64,000 nucleotides of DNA from positions 310,001 through 374,000 of the forward strand of contig NZ_PGGN01000003.1 of the NCBI RefSeq assembly GCF_003010935.1, in the 5' to 3' direction. Of this stretch, positions 1 through 9,552 are shown in pieces. The notes under the pieces are model-generated. The model saw only the letters and a list, made by a program, of their open reading frames with translations, ran no database searches and had not been told where the DNA came from. The DNA comes from Phyllobacterium endophyticum (GTDB lineage Bacteria > Pseudomonadota > Alphaproteobacteria > Rhizobiales > Rhizobiaceae). A program made the position numbers and the translations under genes. Numbering within the stretch: position 1 is the first letter of the stretch; the number at the start of each line of letters is the position of its first letter.

Positions 1-318
1 CCGGTCGCGCGGCTTTCGGGCGGCAATATCCAGAAGGTTCTGCTGGCGCGCGAACTGGCCGAAGGCGCCAAGGTCGTGATCTTCAACAAACCGACCTATG
101 GGCTCGATCTCGCCAATACGCTGGCGTCGCGCCAGCGCATCTGCGCCACCGCAGCGCGCGGCCTTGCTGTATTGCTGATCTCCACCGACCTTGAGGAATT
201 GCTCAGCATGTGCGACCGCATAGCCGTCATCGCCAGCGGAGCGCTGGTCGGCACCGTCGAGAACGTAGACGACGCCCGCACCAGGGTCGGTCGCCTGATG
301 ATCGGACTGGCCGCATGA
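1..318 (+). CDS. ABC transporter ATP-binding protein, C-terminal part (nucleoside/BmpA-type importer)
   Basis: Partial gene, cut at the 5' end by the window edge; about 105 codons remain. The visible part is the C-terminal nucleotide-binding domain of a two-domain importer ATPase of the YufO/RbsA-like class. It has the signature LSGGN followed by IQKVLLAREL and a Walker-B region reading VVIFNKPTYGLD, in which the usual DE is not kept; this is normal for the second half of these tandem ATPases. The stop overlaps the start of the next permease by four bases (ATGA), so translation is probably coupled. Its substrate cannot be read from this fragment. Its place directly ahead of B6 degradation genes makes a vitamin B6 compound a candidate. 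Confidence 0.88.
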   Translation, partial: PVARLSGGNIQKVLLARELAEGAKVVIFNKPTYGLDLANTLASRQRICATAARGLAVLLISTDLEELLSMCDRIAVIASGALVGTVENVDDARTRVGRLMIGLAA

Positions 319-1409
319 GTATCGACACCCCCTCGGTCAATGCTACCGCACCCGATCCCACGAGCGCGGCGGCCGCGCGCCGTGACATCCTCCACAGGCT
401 GCTGATGACGCTCGGCCCGATCCTGGCCGCACTGGTCATCGCCGGTTGCATCCTGCTTGCCGTCGGCGTCGACCCGCTCGCCTATTATGGCTATGTGTTG
501 GAAAAGGGCCTGTTCTCGCCGCTTGGCATTCAGCAGACGCTGACGCGCATGGCGCCGCTGCTGTTTCTTGCCGCCGGTCTGATCGTGGCCTTTCGCGCCG
601 GGATGTGGAATCTTGGCGGCGACGGCCAGTTCCTGCTTGGTGCCGTCACGGCAGCCGCCAGCGCTCCGGTGTTCGTCCAGTTGATGCCGGCCTGGCTGGC
701 TCTCATCTGTTCGTTCCTGATCGCCGCAGCGGTAGCGATGATCTGGTCGCTGGTGCCGGCGCTGCTGCGGGGCTATCAGGGCGTCAACGAGATCATCACC
801 ACGCTGATGATGACGTTCCTGGGCACCTCGCTTGCCAATGTTCTGGTCAAGCTTGTGTTTCGCGATCCCGGCACGACCGTTCCCCAGACACGCACGCTAC
901 CGGTGGAGGACCGGCTGCCGCGCCTGTTCGATACGACCATCACCAGCGGGCTGCTGCTCGGCCTGGCAGCAATCATCATCGTGCATCTGGTGATGACGCG
1001 CACGGCGTTCGGGCTGAAACTGCGAATCGTCGGCGCCAATCCGCGAGCGGCGATTCATGCCGGGCTCGGCGTACCTGGTCTGACTGTTGCCGTCTTTGCC
1101 ATTTCCGCCGGGCTCGCGGGCCTTGCCGGTGCCGTCGACATCATCGGCGTGCAGGGCAATGTCCGCGCCGACTGGAACCCCGCTTACGGGCTGGCAGTCA
1201 TTCCGGCCGTGTTCCTCGCCCGCATGAACGGTTTTGCCGCCATAGGTTTCGTGTTCCTGCTTTCGGTGCTGTCGATCGGCGGCGAAAGCGCGGCACGGCG
1301 GCTTGGTGTGCCCAATCATTTCACACTGGTACTGGTCTCCATCGTGCTGATCGTGCTCGCTCTTGCCGAGTATGTCGACCACCGTTACAACCAGTCGAGA
1401 AAGGCTTGA
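315..1409 (+). CDS. ABC transporter permease (BmpA/nucleoside type, YufP-like)
   Basis: Inner-membrane permease of about 364 residues in the BPD_transp_2 family that pairs with BmpA-type lipoprotein binding proteins. It begins MSIDTPSVN; this start overlaps the upstream ATPase stop by ATGA, and the longer upstream reading is the shadow of that ATPase. About eight to ten hydrophobic segments follow a roughly 30-residue cytoplasmic lead. The family loop GYQGVNEIITTLMM lies near the middle, and a late region carries the GLAGLAGAVDIIGVQG pattern. It is the first of two permeases that would form a heterodimeric pore. The substrate is unknown from sequence; operon position suggests pyridoxine-type compounds. 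Confidence 0.88.
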   Translation: MSIDTPSVNATAPDPTSAAAARRDILHRLLMTLGPILAALVIAGCILLAVGVDPLAYYGYVLEKGLFSPLGIQQTLTRMAPLLFLAAGLIVAFRAGMWNLGGDGQFLLGAVTAAASAPVFVQLMPAWLALICSFLIAAAVAMIWSLVPALLRGYQGVNEIITTLMMTFLGTSLANVLVKLVFRDPGTTVPQTRTLPVEDRLPRLFDTTITSGLLLGLAAIIIVHLVMTRTAFGLKLRIVGANPRAAIHAGLGVPGLTVAVFAISAGLAGLAGAVDIIGVQGNVRADWNPAYGLAVIPAVFLARMNGFAAIGFVFLLSVLSIGGESAARRLGVPNHFTLVLVSIVLIVLALAEYVDHRYNQSRKA

Positions 1410-1411
1410 GC

Positions 1412-3200
<1,789 letters not shown>

Positions 3201-3224
3201 TCGCCCGCCAAGTCAGGAGAGAAG

Positions 3225-4406
3225 ATGATGCGCTATCCCGAACACGCCGATCCGGTGATCACCCTGACCTCGGGGCCGGTGAACGCCTATGCGCAAGTGC
3301 TGCGCGGCCTCGGGCGCACGGTGCTTTACGACTACGACCCGGCGTTTCAGCTTCTCTACGAGAATGTGGTCAACAAGGCGCAGCAGGCGATGCGGCTGTC
3401 GAACAGGCCGGTCATTCTGCATGGCGAGCCGGTACTGGGCCTTGAAGCCGCCGCGGCTTCCCTGATCGCGCCCGACGACGTCGTGCTCAATCTTGCCTCC
3501 GGCGTTTACGGTAAGGGGTTCGGCTATTGGGCGAAGCGCTATTCGCCACACCTCATCGAAATCGAGGTGCCCTACAATGAAGCGATCGACCCGCAAGAGG
3601 TGGAGGCAATGCTGAAAGCGCATCCGGAAATCACCATCGTTTCCGTGTGCCATCATGACACGCCATCTGGCACCATTAATCCGATCGATGCCATCGGCGC
3701 GCTGGTCTCGGCGCATGGCGGTTATCTCATCGTCGACGCCGTCTCGTCTTTTGGCGGCATGAAGACGCATCCGGAGGATTGCAAGGCCGATATCTATGTC
3801 ACCGGTCCCAACAAATGCCTGGGCGCGCCTCCCGGCCTCACCATGATGGGCGTCAGCGAGCGGGCCTGGTCCAAGATGAAGGCAAATCCACTAGCGCCGC
3901 GCGCATCGATGCTGAGCATCGTCGACTGGCAAAATGCGTGGTCAAGGCACGAGCCGTTTCCGTTCACGCCGTCGGTCTCGGAGATCAATGGGCTCGATGT
4001 CGCGCTCGACCTTTATCTCGACGAGGGACCGGAGGCGGTGTGGGCGCGCCACACGCTTACTGCCAAGGCAATGCGCGCCGGCGTCACCGCGATGGGCCTG
4101 TCGATCTGGGCCGCCAGCGACTGGATCGCCTCGCCAACCACCACTGCCGTTCGCACCCCCGAAGGTGTTGACGAGAAGCTGCTTCGACAGGCCGCGCGCG
4201 CCCGCTATGGCGTGGTGTTTTCGTCGGGTCGCGGCGAAACATTGGGCAAGCTGACGCGGATCGGCCATATGGGTCCGACCGCCCAGCCGATCTACGCGAT
4301 CGCCGCGCTGACGGCGCTTGGCGGCGCCATGAATGCTTTGGGCCAGAAGCTTGCGATCGGCAAAGGCATCGAGGCGGCGCTCGCCATTATCGACGCCGAC
4401 GCGTGA
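3225..4406 (+). CDS. ppaT: Pyridoxamine-pyruvate transaminase
   Basis: Fold-type I aminotransferase of 393 residues. It transfers the amino group of pyridoxamine to pyruvate, giving pyridoxal and L-alanine. Pyridoxal is a substrate here, so the enzyme works without bound PLP and forms a Schiff base with substrate pyridoxal. The lysine is K197 in TGPNKCLGAPPG, the same position as in the M. loti enzyme (mlr6806). Asp171 in IVDAVSSFGG would contact the pyridine nitrogen. Length and sequence agree closely with that enzyme as I recall it. It begins 24 bases after the lactonase, behind an AGGAGAGAAG site. Related alanine-glyoxylate and serine-glyoxylate aminotransferases are the only realistic alternative, and context argues against them. 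Confidence 0.95.
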   Translation: MMRYPEHADPVITLTSGPVNAYAQVLRGLGRTVLYDYDPAFQLLYENVVNKAQQAMRLSNRPVILHGEPVLGLEAAAASLIAPDDVVLNLASGVYGKGFGYWAKRYSPHLIEIEVPYNEAIDPQEVEAMLKAHPEITIVSVCHHDTPSGTINPIDAIGALVSAHGGYLIVDAVSSFGGMKTHPEDCKADIYVTGPNKCLGAPPGLTMMGVSERAWSKMKANPLAPRASMLSIVDWQNAWSRHEPFPFTPSVSEINGLDVALDLYLDEGPEAVWARHTLTAKAMRAGVTAMGLSIWAASDWIASPTTTAVRTPEGVDEKLLRQAARARYGVVFSSGRGETLGKLTRIGHMGPTAQPIYAIAALTALGGAMNALGQKLAIGKGIEAALAIIDADA

Positions 4407-4411
4407 GTTGA

Positions 4412-5191
<780 letters not shown>

Positions 5192-5218
5192 CCTGATCCA
5201 TGCCGACACAGCGACCGT

Positions 5219-5626
5219 CTAACCAGGTGCTTGACCAAGCAGCTCAGGGCCGAGCGGCGTCGGCGCTTGTCCAAAGGCAGCCCACGTGCGGGCTGCCTTC
5301 ATCGGGCATATGAGGGGGTCAAACCTGCACATGGGTAAGACACTGTCCTTTTCCTGGCAAGCCCAGGTCCAGCCCAGCATCTGCTTTTTACCCTGGCGGC
5401 GTAGCTGGGGAGTGCCATCGACGCCGGTGCGCAAGATGTCGTGTATGCCGTAACGGCCGTCCGCAGTCATCCGGCAGATCGTATCAAATCGATTGTCGGC
5501 TGCATTGTCGGTCTCGAGTACGCAGCGCGCGACAAACCCGGATCGCACGACGGTAAATGCGATTGCATAGAAGAATTGGCGACAGTCGGCGTCACAAGGA
5601 CAATTGACGAAAACATCCCGATTCAC
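5219..5626 (-). pseudogene. Truncated gene of the 'FVNCP' hypothetical family
   Basis: Open frame of 135 codons. Residues 1-70 (MNRDVFVNCP..., ETDNAADNRF, RYGIHDI.RT) resemble the N-terminal half of a widespread family of small cytosolic proteins of unknown function whose members begin similarly with FVNCPFD and contain CRYGIHDISRTELD. After about residue 70 the resemblance ends. A neighbouring frame reads AGLDLGLPGKG, reminiscent of the family's LELGLFLGAKRFG, which suggests a frameshift. The remaining tail runs through a perfect hairpin. Two family positions are also changed (PCDADC for PFDxDY). I read it as a decayed gene; a short functional protein is possible. Confidence 0.5.
5274..5299. 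terminator. Perfect 10-bp hairpin after the B6 operon
   Basis: AAGGCAGCCC and GGGCTGCCTT form a perfect 10-bp inverted repeat around the loop ACGTGC, 83 bases after the pyridoxal dehydrogenase stop. No long T-run follows on the plus strand, and there is only TTT on the minus strand, so it is either a weak intrinsic terminator or an mRNA 3' stabilising hairpin. It also lies inside the 3' end of the minus-strand relic, which therefore probably does not encode protein there. Confidence 0.65.
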
Positions 5627-5697
5627 GCGGCCACTTATTCCTTGGCGTCGGCATTGTCGAGGAGGCAGCCTGGCCTTCAGGTCCTCCTTGGAGCATA

Positions 5698-7404
5698 TCA
5701 GCCTGGACCTGGGATAGGCGTGGGAGCCACGATCGACGCGGATCCCACATTTCGCACCAAAAAAGAATGGATCTGCGCGATGACCGCCGCGCCCTCACCG
5801 ACCGCGGCCGCGACCCTCTTGGTGGAGCCGGCCCGTGCGTCTCCAACGGCAAAGATGCCAGGGCAACTGGTTTCTAGCGGCAGTCGTTCGCCATGGCCTA
5901 TAGCGTCCCCCGTGAGAACGAACCCCTTTGGGTCGATCGCGACACAGCCGTCAAGCCAGCTGGTATTAGGATCGGCGCCAATGAACAGGAAGAGATGGCG
6001 CGAAGCACACTCCTCGGTCTCGCCGGTTCGGGCGTCACGGAAGGTGGCGCCGGTCAGACCTGTCTCTCGGTCGCCATGTAAGCCCACAATCTCGCTGCCC
6101 ACATGGAGTTCGACATTATCCAACCCCGCGATCCGGTCGATCAGATACTTTGACATGGTCTGCTCGAGCGGTCGCCGGACGACAAGGTGCAAGTGCCGGA
6201 CCTGCGGCGCGAGGTAGGCAACGGCTTGGCCGGCCGAGTTTCCGCCGCCGACGAGGGTGACTTCCTCTCCGGCGCACAGGCGGGCCTCGATCGGCGATGC
6301 CCAGTAGGAAACGCCGGCCCCCTCCAGCTCGTCGACATTGGTGATTTCAGGCCGACGGTAGCGTGCTCCTGACGCGATCACAATGGAACGCGCCCGCGCG
6401 GTACACCCATTGCTGAGCTCGAGAGAGAAAGGAGCTTCCGACTCAGGTCCATGGCAGCACAGCTTTCCGACGGTCAATGGGATTGCAAGCTCGGCACCGA
6501 ACTTCGTCGCCTGATTGAAGGCACGCCCTGCAAGAGCCTGTCCGGAGATACCAGTTGGGAAGCCGAGATAGTTTTCGATCCGGGCGGATGCGCCCGCTTG
6601 GCCGCCGAAAGCCCGCGAGTCGAGAACCAAAACAGACAGTCCCTCAGATGCCCCATAGACAGCGGTGGCCAGCCCAGCCGGTCCCGCTCCGACGACTGCC
6701 ACGTCATAGACATTCTTCGGATCGAGATCCGGCATGATGCCAAGACAGGACGCAGCATCCGCGTCGCTCGGATTTCTGAGCAATGTGCCGTTTGGGCAGA
6801 TCATCAATGGCAGATCTTCATGTGCAATGCCGAGCCGTTCGACCAGCTCGCGCCCCTCGGCCTCACATGCGGCGACGAGGGAGTGGGGATAGCCGTTGCG
6901 GGTGAGAAATCCGGACAACCTCACGATGTCGGGATCATCCCGGCGTCCAACCAGAATCGACCCCGCACCGCCGACCTGACCTTCTTGGATCAGCGAGACG
7001 CGACGGAGAATGTAGGCGCGCATGATTGCTTCACCAACATCCGCCGACCCGATGACAAGCGCGCGAAGATGTGGTGCATCAAAGGGTATTGCAGTAACGC
7101 CGTTGTCGCCCGCGACCACCGATGCCAGGGTTGCATGACCAGACAACTGATTGGTCTCGCCGGTGAACTGGCCGGTACCGTAGGAGGCGATTACGGACGA
7201 CCTGCCAGACCCAGCGCGCTGAATTGCATCGGCGGAGCCCTCTAGGACAAGCCAGGCAGGCACGTTGCGGGTTCCGATCTCATAGACGATGTCGCCTGGG
7301 CCGAAGCGCCTCGGCTCGCCGCTCGCGAAGCGCCGAGCCATCCTGATTTGGAAAGTCGAAAGTGTTGGATATGCTTGCTCCCGTCGAGCATCGGTGATCG
7401 CCAT
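5698..7404 (-). CDS. Cyclic-nucleotide-binding-domain flavoprotein, thioredoxin-reductase-like
   Basis: About 568 residues in three parts. Residues ~15-140 look like a cyclic-nucleotide-binding (CNB/CRP-like) domain (FGPGDIVYEIGT near residue 38). Residues ~145-220 are a glutaredoxin-like linker. Residues ~230-550 are a TrxB-type FAD/NAD(P)H oxidoreductase with GAGPAGLATAVYGASEG (FAD), GGQAG.S..IENYLGFP, GGGNSAGQAV (NADPH) and a late FAVGDAR motif (FAD). The redox-active CATC pair of thioredoxin reductases, expected before the NADPH motif, is replaced by WASP in YWASPIEARL. Disulfide reduction by the normal mechanism is therefore unlikely. The physiological acceptor is unknown. Downstream neighbours are on the other strand, so it is probably transcribed alone. 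Confidence 0.88.
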   Translation of the reverse strand: MAITDARREQAYPTLSTFQIRMARRFASGEPRRFGPGDIVYEIGTRNVPAWLVLEGSADAIQRAGSGRSSVIASYGTGQFTGETNQLSGHATLASVVAGDNGVTAIPFDAPHLRALVIGSADVGEAIMRAYILRRVSLIQEGQVGGAGSILVGRRDDPDIVRLSGFLTRNGYPHSLVAACEAEGRELVERLGIAHEDLPLMICPNGTLLRNPSDADAASCLGIMPDLDPKNVYDVAVVGAGPAGLATAVYGASEGLSVLVLDSRAFGGQAGASARIENYLGFPTGISGQALAGRAFNQATKFGAELAIPLTVGKLCCHGPESEAPFSLELSNGCTARARSIVIASGARYRRPEITNVDELEGAGVSYWASPIEARLCAGEEVTLVGGGNSAGQAVAYLAPQVRHLHLVVRRPLEQTMSKYLIDRIAGLDNVELHVGSEIVGLHGDRETGLTGATFRDARTGETEECASRHLFLFIGADPNTSWLDGCVAIDPKGFVLTGDAIGHGERLPLETSCPGIFAVGDARAGSTKRVAAAVGEGAAVIAQIHSFLVRNVGSASIVAPTPIPGPG

Positions 7405-7553
7405 TGTGTGAACTCCATATCGACATATCGGCCGGCCTATGGTCGTGCTCGTGAGCGACGGTATCCCGATCAGTTGTCAGTCTATCCTGCGCACCACCAA
7501 AGCCCAGGCTTGCCGCCTGCTGCCGCGGACATTTCCATGCAACCCATGGCGGG

Positions 7554-8783
7554 TCAAGCAGGCGCTGGCTGAGGAACCTTAGGCAAGGTGAGCGCAAAGA
7601 CGAGCAGACCCAGAAGGGTCAGTCCAAAGCCCGCCCATACGGTGGAGAGAAGACCAAAGCCGGCCGCAATTGTCAGGCTGCCTGTCCAGGCACCGATCGC
7701 GTTGGCAATATTGAGCGCAGCAAGGTTCAGGGCGCCCATCAATGTAGGGGCATCCGGAGCAACACGCGTCAGGCGCACCTGGATCGTGGGAATGGCGACC
7801 ATCATGGTGACGCCGACGCCGAACAGCGCTGGCATCAATATCCACACCTTGCCGCCACCGGTCGCCAGCACCGAAAGCACGATCAGGGCGCTGCCATAGC
7901 CCACGACCATTCCTCGCGCGGGATATGAATCCGCCAGCCGTCCTCCTATCCAATTACCCGCCGTCATTCCAAGGCCGAATAGTGCCAGCGCCACAGGAAT
8001 CCATGCTTGATCTAGCGTTGCAAGGTCGGTAACGAAGGGACCGATAAAAGTATAGACAGCGAAGATGCTGGCCACGCCGAGTGCCGCGACGAGCATCATG
8101 GCCCAAACCGCCGGCCGGCGCAGAGAGGCCAATTCCTGCCTCACGGATCCGCCCTGAAGCGCCTGGGTTCGAGGCACCCAGGTCCACAAGGCAATCAAGG
8201 CCAGACCGGCTACCGCGGCGACGCTGAAATAGGTGTTTCGCCAGCCAAGACTCTGGCCGAGGAATGTCGCCAGGGGCGAGCCGATGATCGTGGCGACCGT
8301 CAGACCGGACATGACGAGTGCAAAGGCCTTGCCGGCATGACCAGGGCCAACGATGTACGACGCAACCACGGCGCCGGCACCGAAATAGGCTCCTTGCGGC
8401 ATGCCGCTGATGAAGCGGGCGAAGGCGAACGTACCGAGATCGGTGGCGAGCGCAGACAGGACATTTCCCAGGATGAACAGGCCCATGAGGCACAGGAGAA
8501 GGGTTCTTCGGTTAAGCCGAGCCGCCGCCAGTGTAACGAGAGGAGCTCCGATCACTACACCGAAGGCGTAGGCAGCGATCGCATTGGTTGCTGAGGGGAT
8601 GTCGATTCCAAGACTGGCGGAGAACAGCTGGAGCATCCCCATGCTAGCAAACTCGGACGTCCCGATGCAGAAGCTTCCGAGTGCCAGGGCGAACAACGTG
8701 AGGCCCCGCTTTCGCCGCTCCGCCTCGTTCGTGCAATGCACCTTTACGGCAGCGCATTGGCCACGATAGGCTTTCTCCAGCAT
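7554..8783 (-). CDS. MFS transporter (AraJ/DHA1-type efflux)
   Basis: Major facilitator protein of about 409 residues with twelve predicted hydrophobic segments. It begins with a roughly 25-residue cytoplasmic lead, then LFALALGSFCIGTSEF, which is typical of AraJ/YdhP-type drug-proton antiporters. A conserved loop LNRRTLLL sits between helices 2 and 3, and the helix-4 region reads ARFISGMPQGAYFGAGAVV. Substrates of this subfamily range from sugars to drugs and cannot be read here. It lies between the flavoprotein and the diheme cytochrome, on the same strand, with gaps above 100 bases on both sides, so co-transcription is possible but not obvious. Confidence 0.87.
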   Translation of the reverse strand: MLEKAYRGQCAAVKVHCTNEAERRKRGLTLFALALGSFCIGTSEFASMGMLQLFSASLGIDIPSATNAIAAYAFGVVIGAPLVTLAAARLNRRTLLLCLMGLFILGNVLSALATDLGTFAFARFISGMPQGAYFGAGAVVASYIVGPGHAGKAFALVMSGLTVATIIGSPLATFLGQSLGWRNTYFSVAAVAGLALIALWTWVPRTQALQGGSVRQELASLRRPAVWAMMLVAALGVASIFAVYTFIGPFVTDLATLDQAWIPVALALFGLGMTAGNWIGGRLADSYPARGMVVGYGSALIVLSVLATGGGKVWILMPALFGVGVTMMVAIPTIQVRLTRVAPDAPTLMGALNLAALNIANAIGAWTGSLTIAAGFGLLSTVWAGFGLTLLGLLVFALTLPKVPQPAPA

Positions 8784-8910
8784 CTCTGCCTCCTTTCACA
8801 ATGGACCGAAGGATCACGCCGATCAGCACGAAACGGCCCACCCAAATGTCCGGTTGTCCGACCATGCGCACCGCGCCGCATGCGCATCGAACCACACCAC
8901 AGTCTCCTCC

Positions 8911-9543
8911 TCAGTCCGGACAGGGCTGGCCGGCGGCTCCCCAAAGAGCCATGTCTTTGACGTGATCCTCGAAGGTTCCCGGCGGGGTCGTGCGGCCGGC
9001 GCCAGGCGCCCAGGCTCTTGGAATAAATCCGCTAAGTGATGCGTCGTGCCTCAAATGCTCGAGGAGACCGGCAGCGTCGCGGCCGCCATTGCGTTTGGGA
9101 TCCTTCAGTTGGGTACAGATCTCGGCACCACTCTTGCCAAACCAGATGAATTCCACCGGCGCAAGCTGCCAGTCGATACCTGCATGCAAAGGCGCCGGTG
9201 CTGGATCGTTCGGTGCGGTCGAAGTCACGTGACACGTCGAACATGGGATTGTCTCTGCCCCTATCCGGCTTTCTCCACCATGGATATTCATGCCGTGCAC
9301 TCGCGGCTTGCTTTCGCCAGCAGGTGTCCAGATCGGAATAGCCTGAGCATCGACGTGACAATTGGCGCAACGTGGGTGCGTCACCACCGCTTCAATTCTC
9401 TTCCAGGCCTGCAGCCCCTCGGCGGTGCTGACGCTGCCAGGCGGCAGCACATCGTTCGCCCCGTCTTCAGCCAGGACTATTCCCATCAGGGCGAAGATTG
9501 ATGAACTGGCAAACGTGAGCGCGATCAGAGTTGTTCTTCTCAT
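8911..9543 (-). CDS. Periplasmic diheme c-type cytochrome of a molybdenum hydroxylase
   Basis: Secreted protein of 210 residues with an N-terminal signal peptide (MRRTTLIALTFASSSIFALMG). It has two CXXCH haem-attachment motifs, CANCH at 59-63 and CSTCH at 101-105. It sits nine bases downstream of the isoquinoline-1-oxidoreductase-like large subunit and in the same direction. It most likely accepts electrons from the molybdenum hydroxylase in the periplasm and passes them to the respiratory chain. This is a known arrangement for Tat-exported members of this family, whose large subunits lack FAD. Some annotations give such proteins the enzyme-subunit name. Confidence 0.85.
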   Translation of the reverse strand: MRRTTLIALTFASSSIFALMGIVLAEDGANDVLPPGSVSTAEGLQAWKRIEAVVTHPRCANCHVDAQAIPIWTPAGESKPRVHGMNIHGGESRIGAETIPCSTCHVTSTAPNDPAPAPLHAGIDWQLAPVEFIWFGKSGAEICTQLKDPKRNGGRDAAGLLEHLRHDASLSGFIPRAWAPGAGRTTPPGTFEDHVKDMALWGAAGQPCPD

Positions 9544-9552
9544 GGCCCGCCC

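Noticed and set aside
446-1411. Long in-frame extension ahead of the second permease
   Set aside because: It is an alternate-frame shadow of the first permease with Arg/Cys-rich composition; the real start is the ATG at 1412.
5441-6217. Plus-strand frame of 258 codons
   Set aside because: It overlaps the flavoprotein gene, has Pro/Ser/Arg-rich noise composition and no family features.
6451-7245. Plus-strand frame of 264 codons
   Set aside because: Antisense to the flavoprotein gene, which has clear FAD and NADPH motifs; no recognisable domain.
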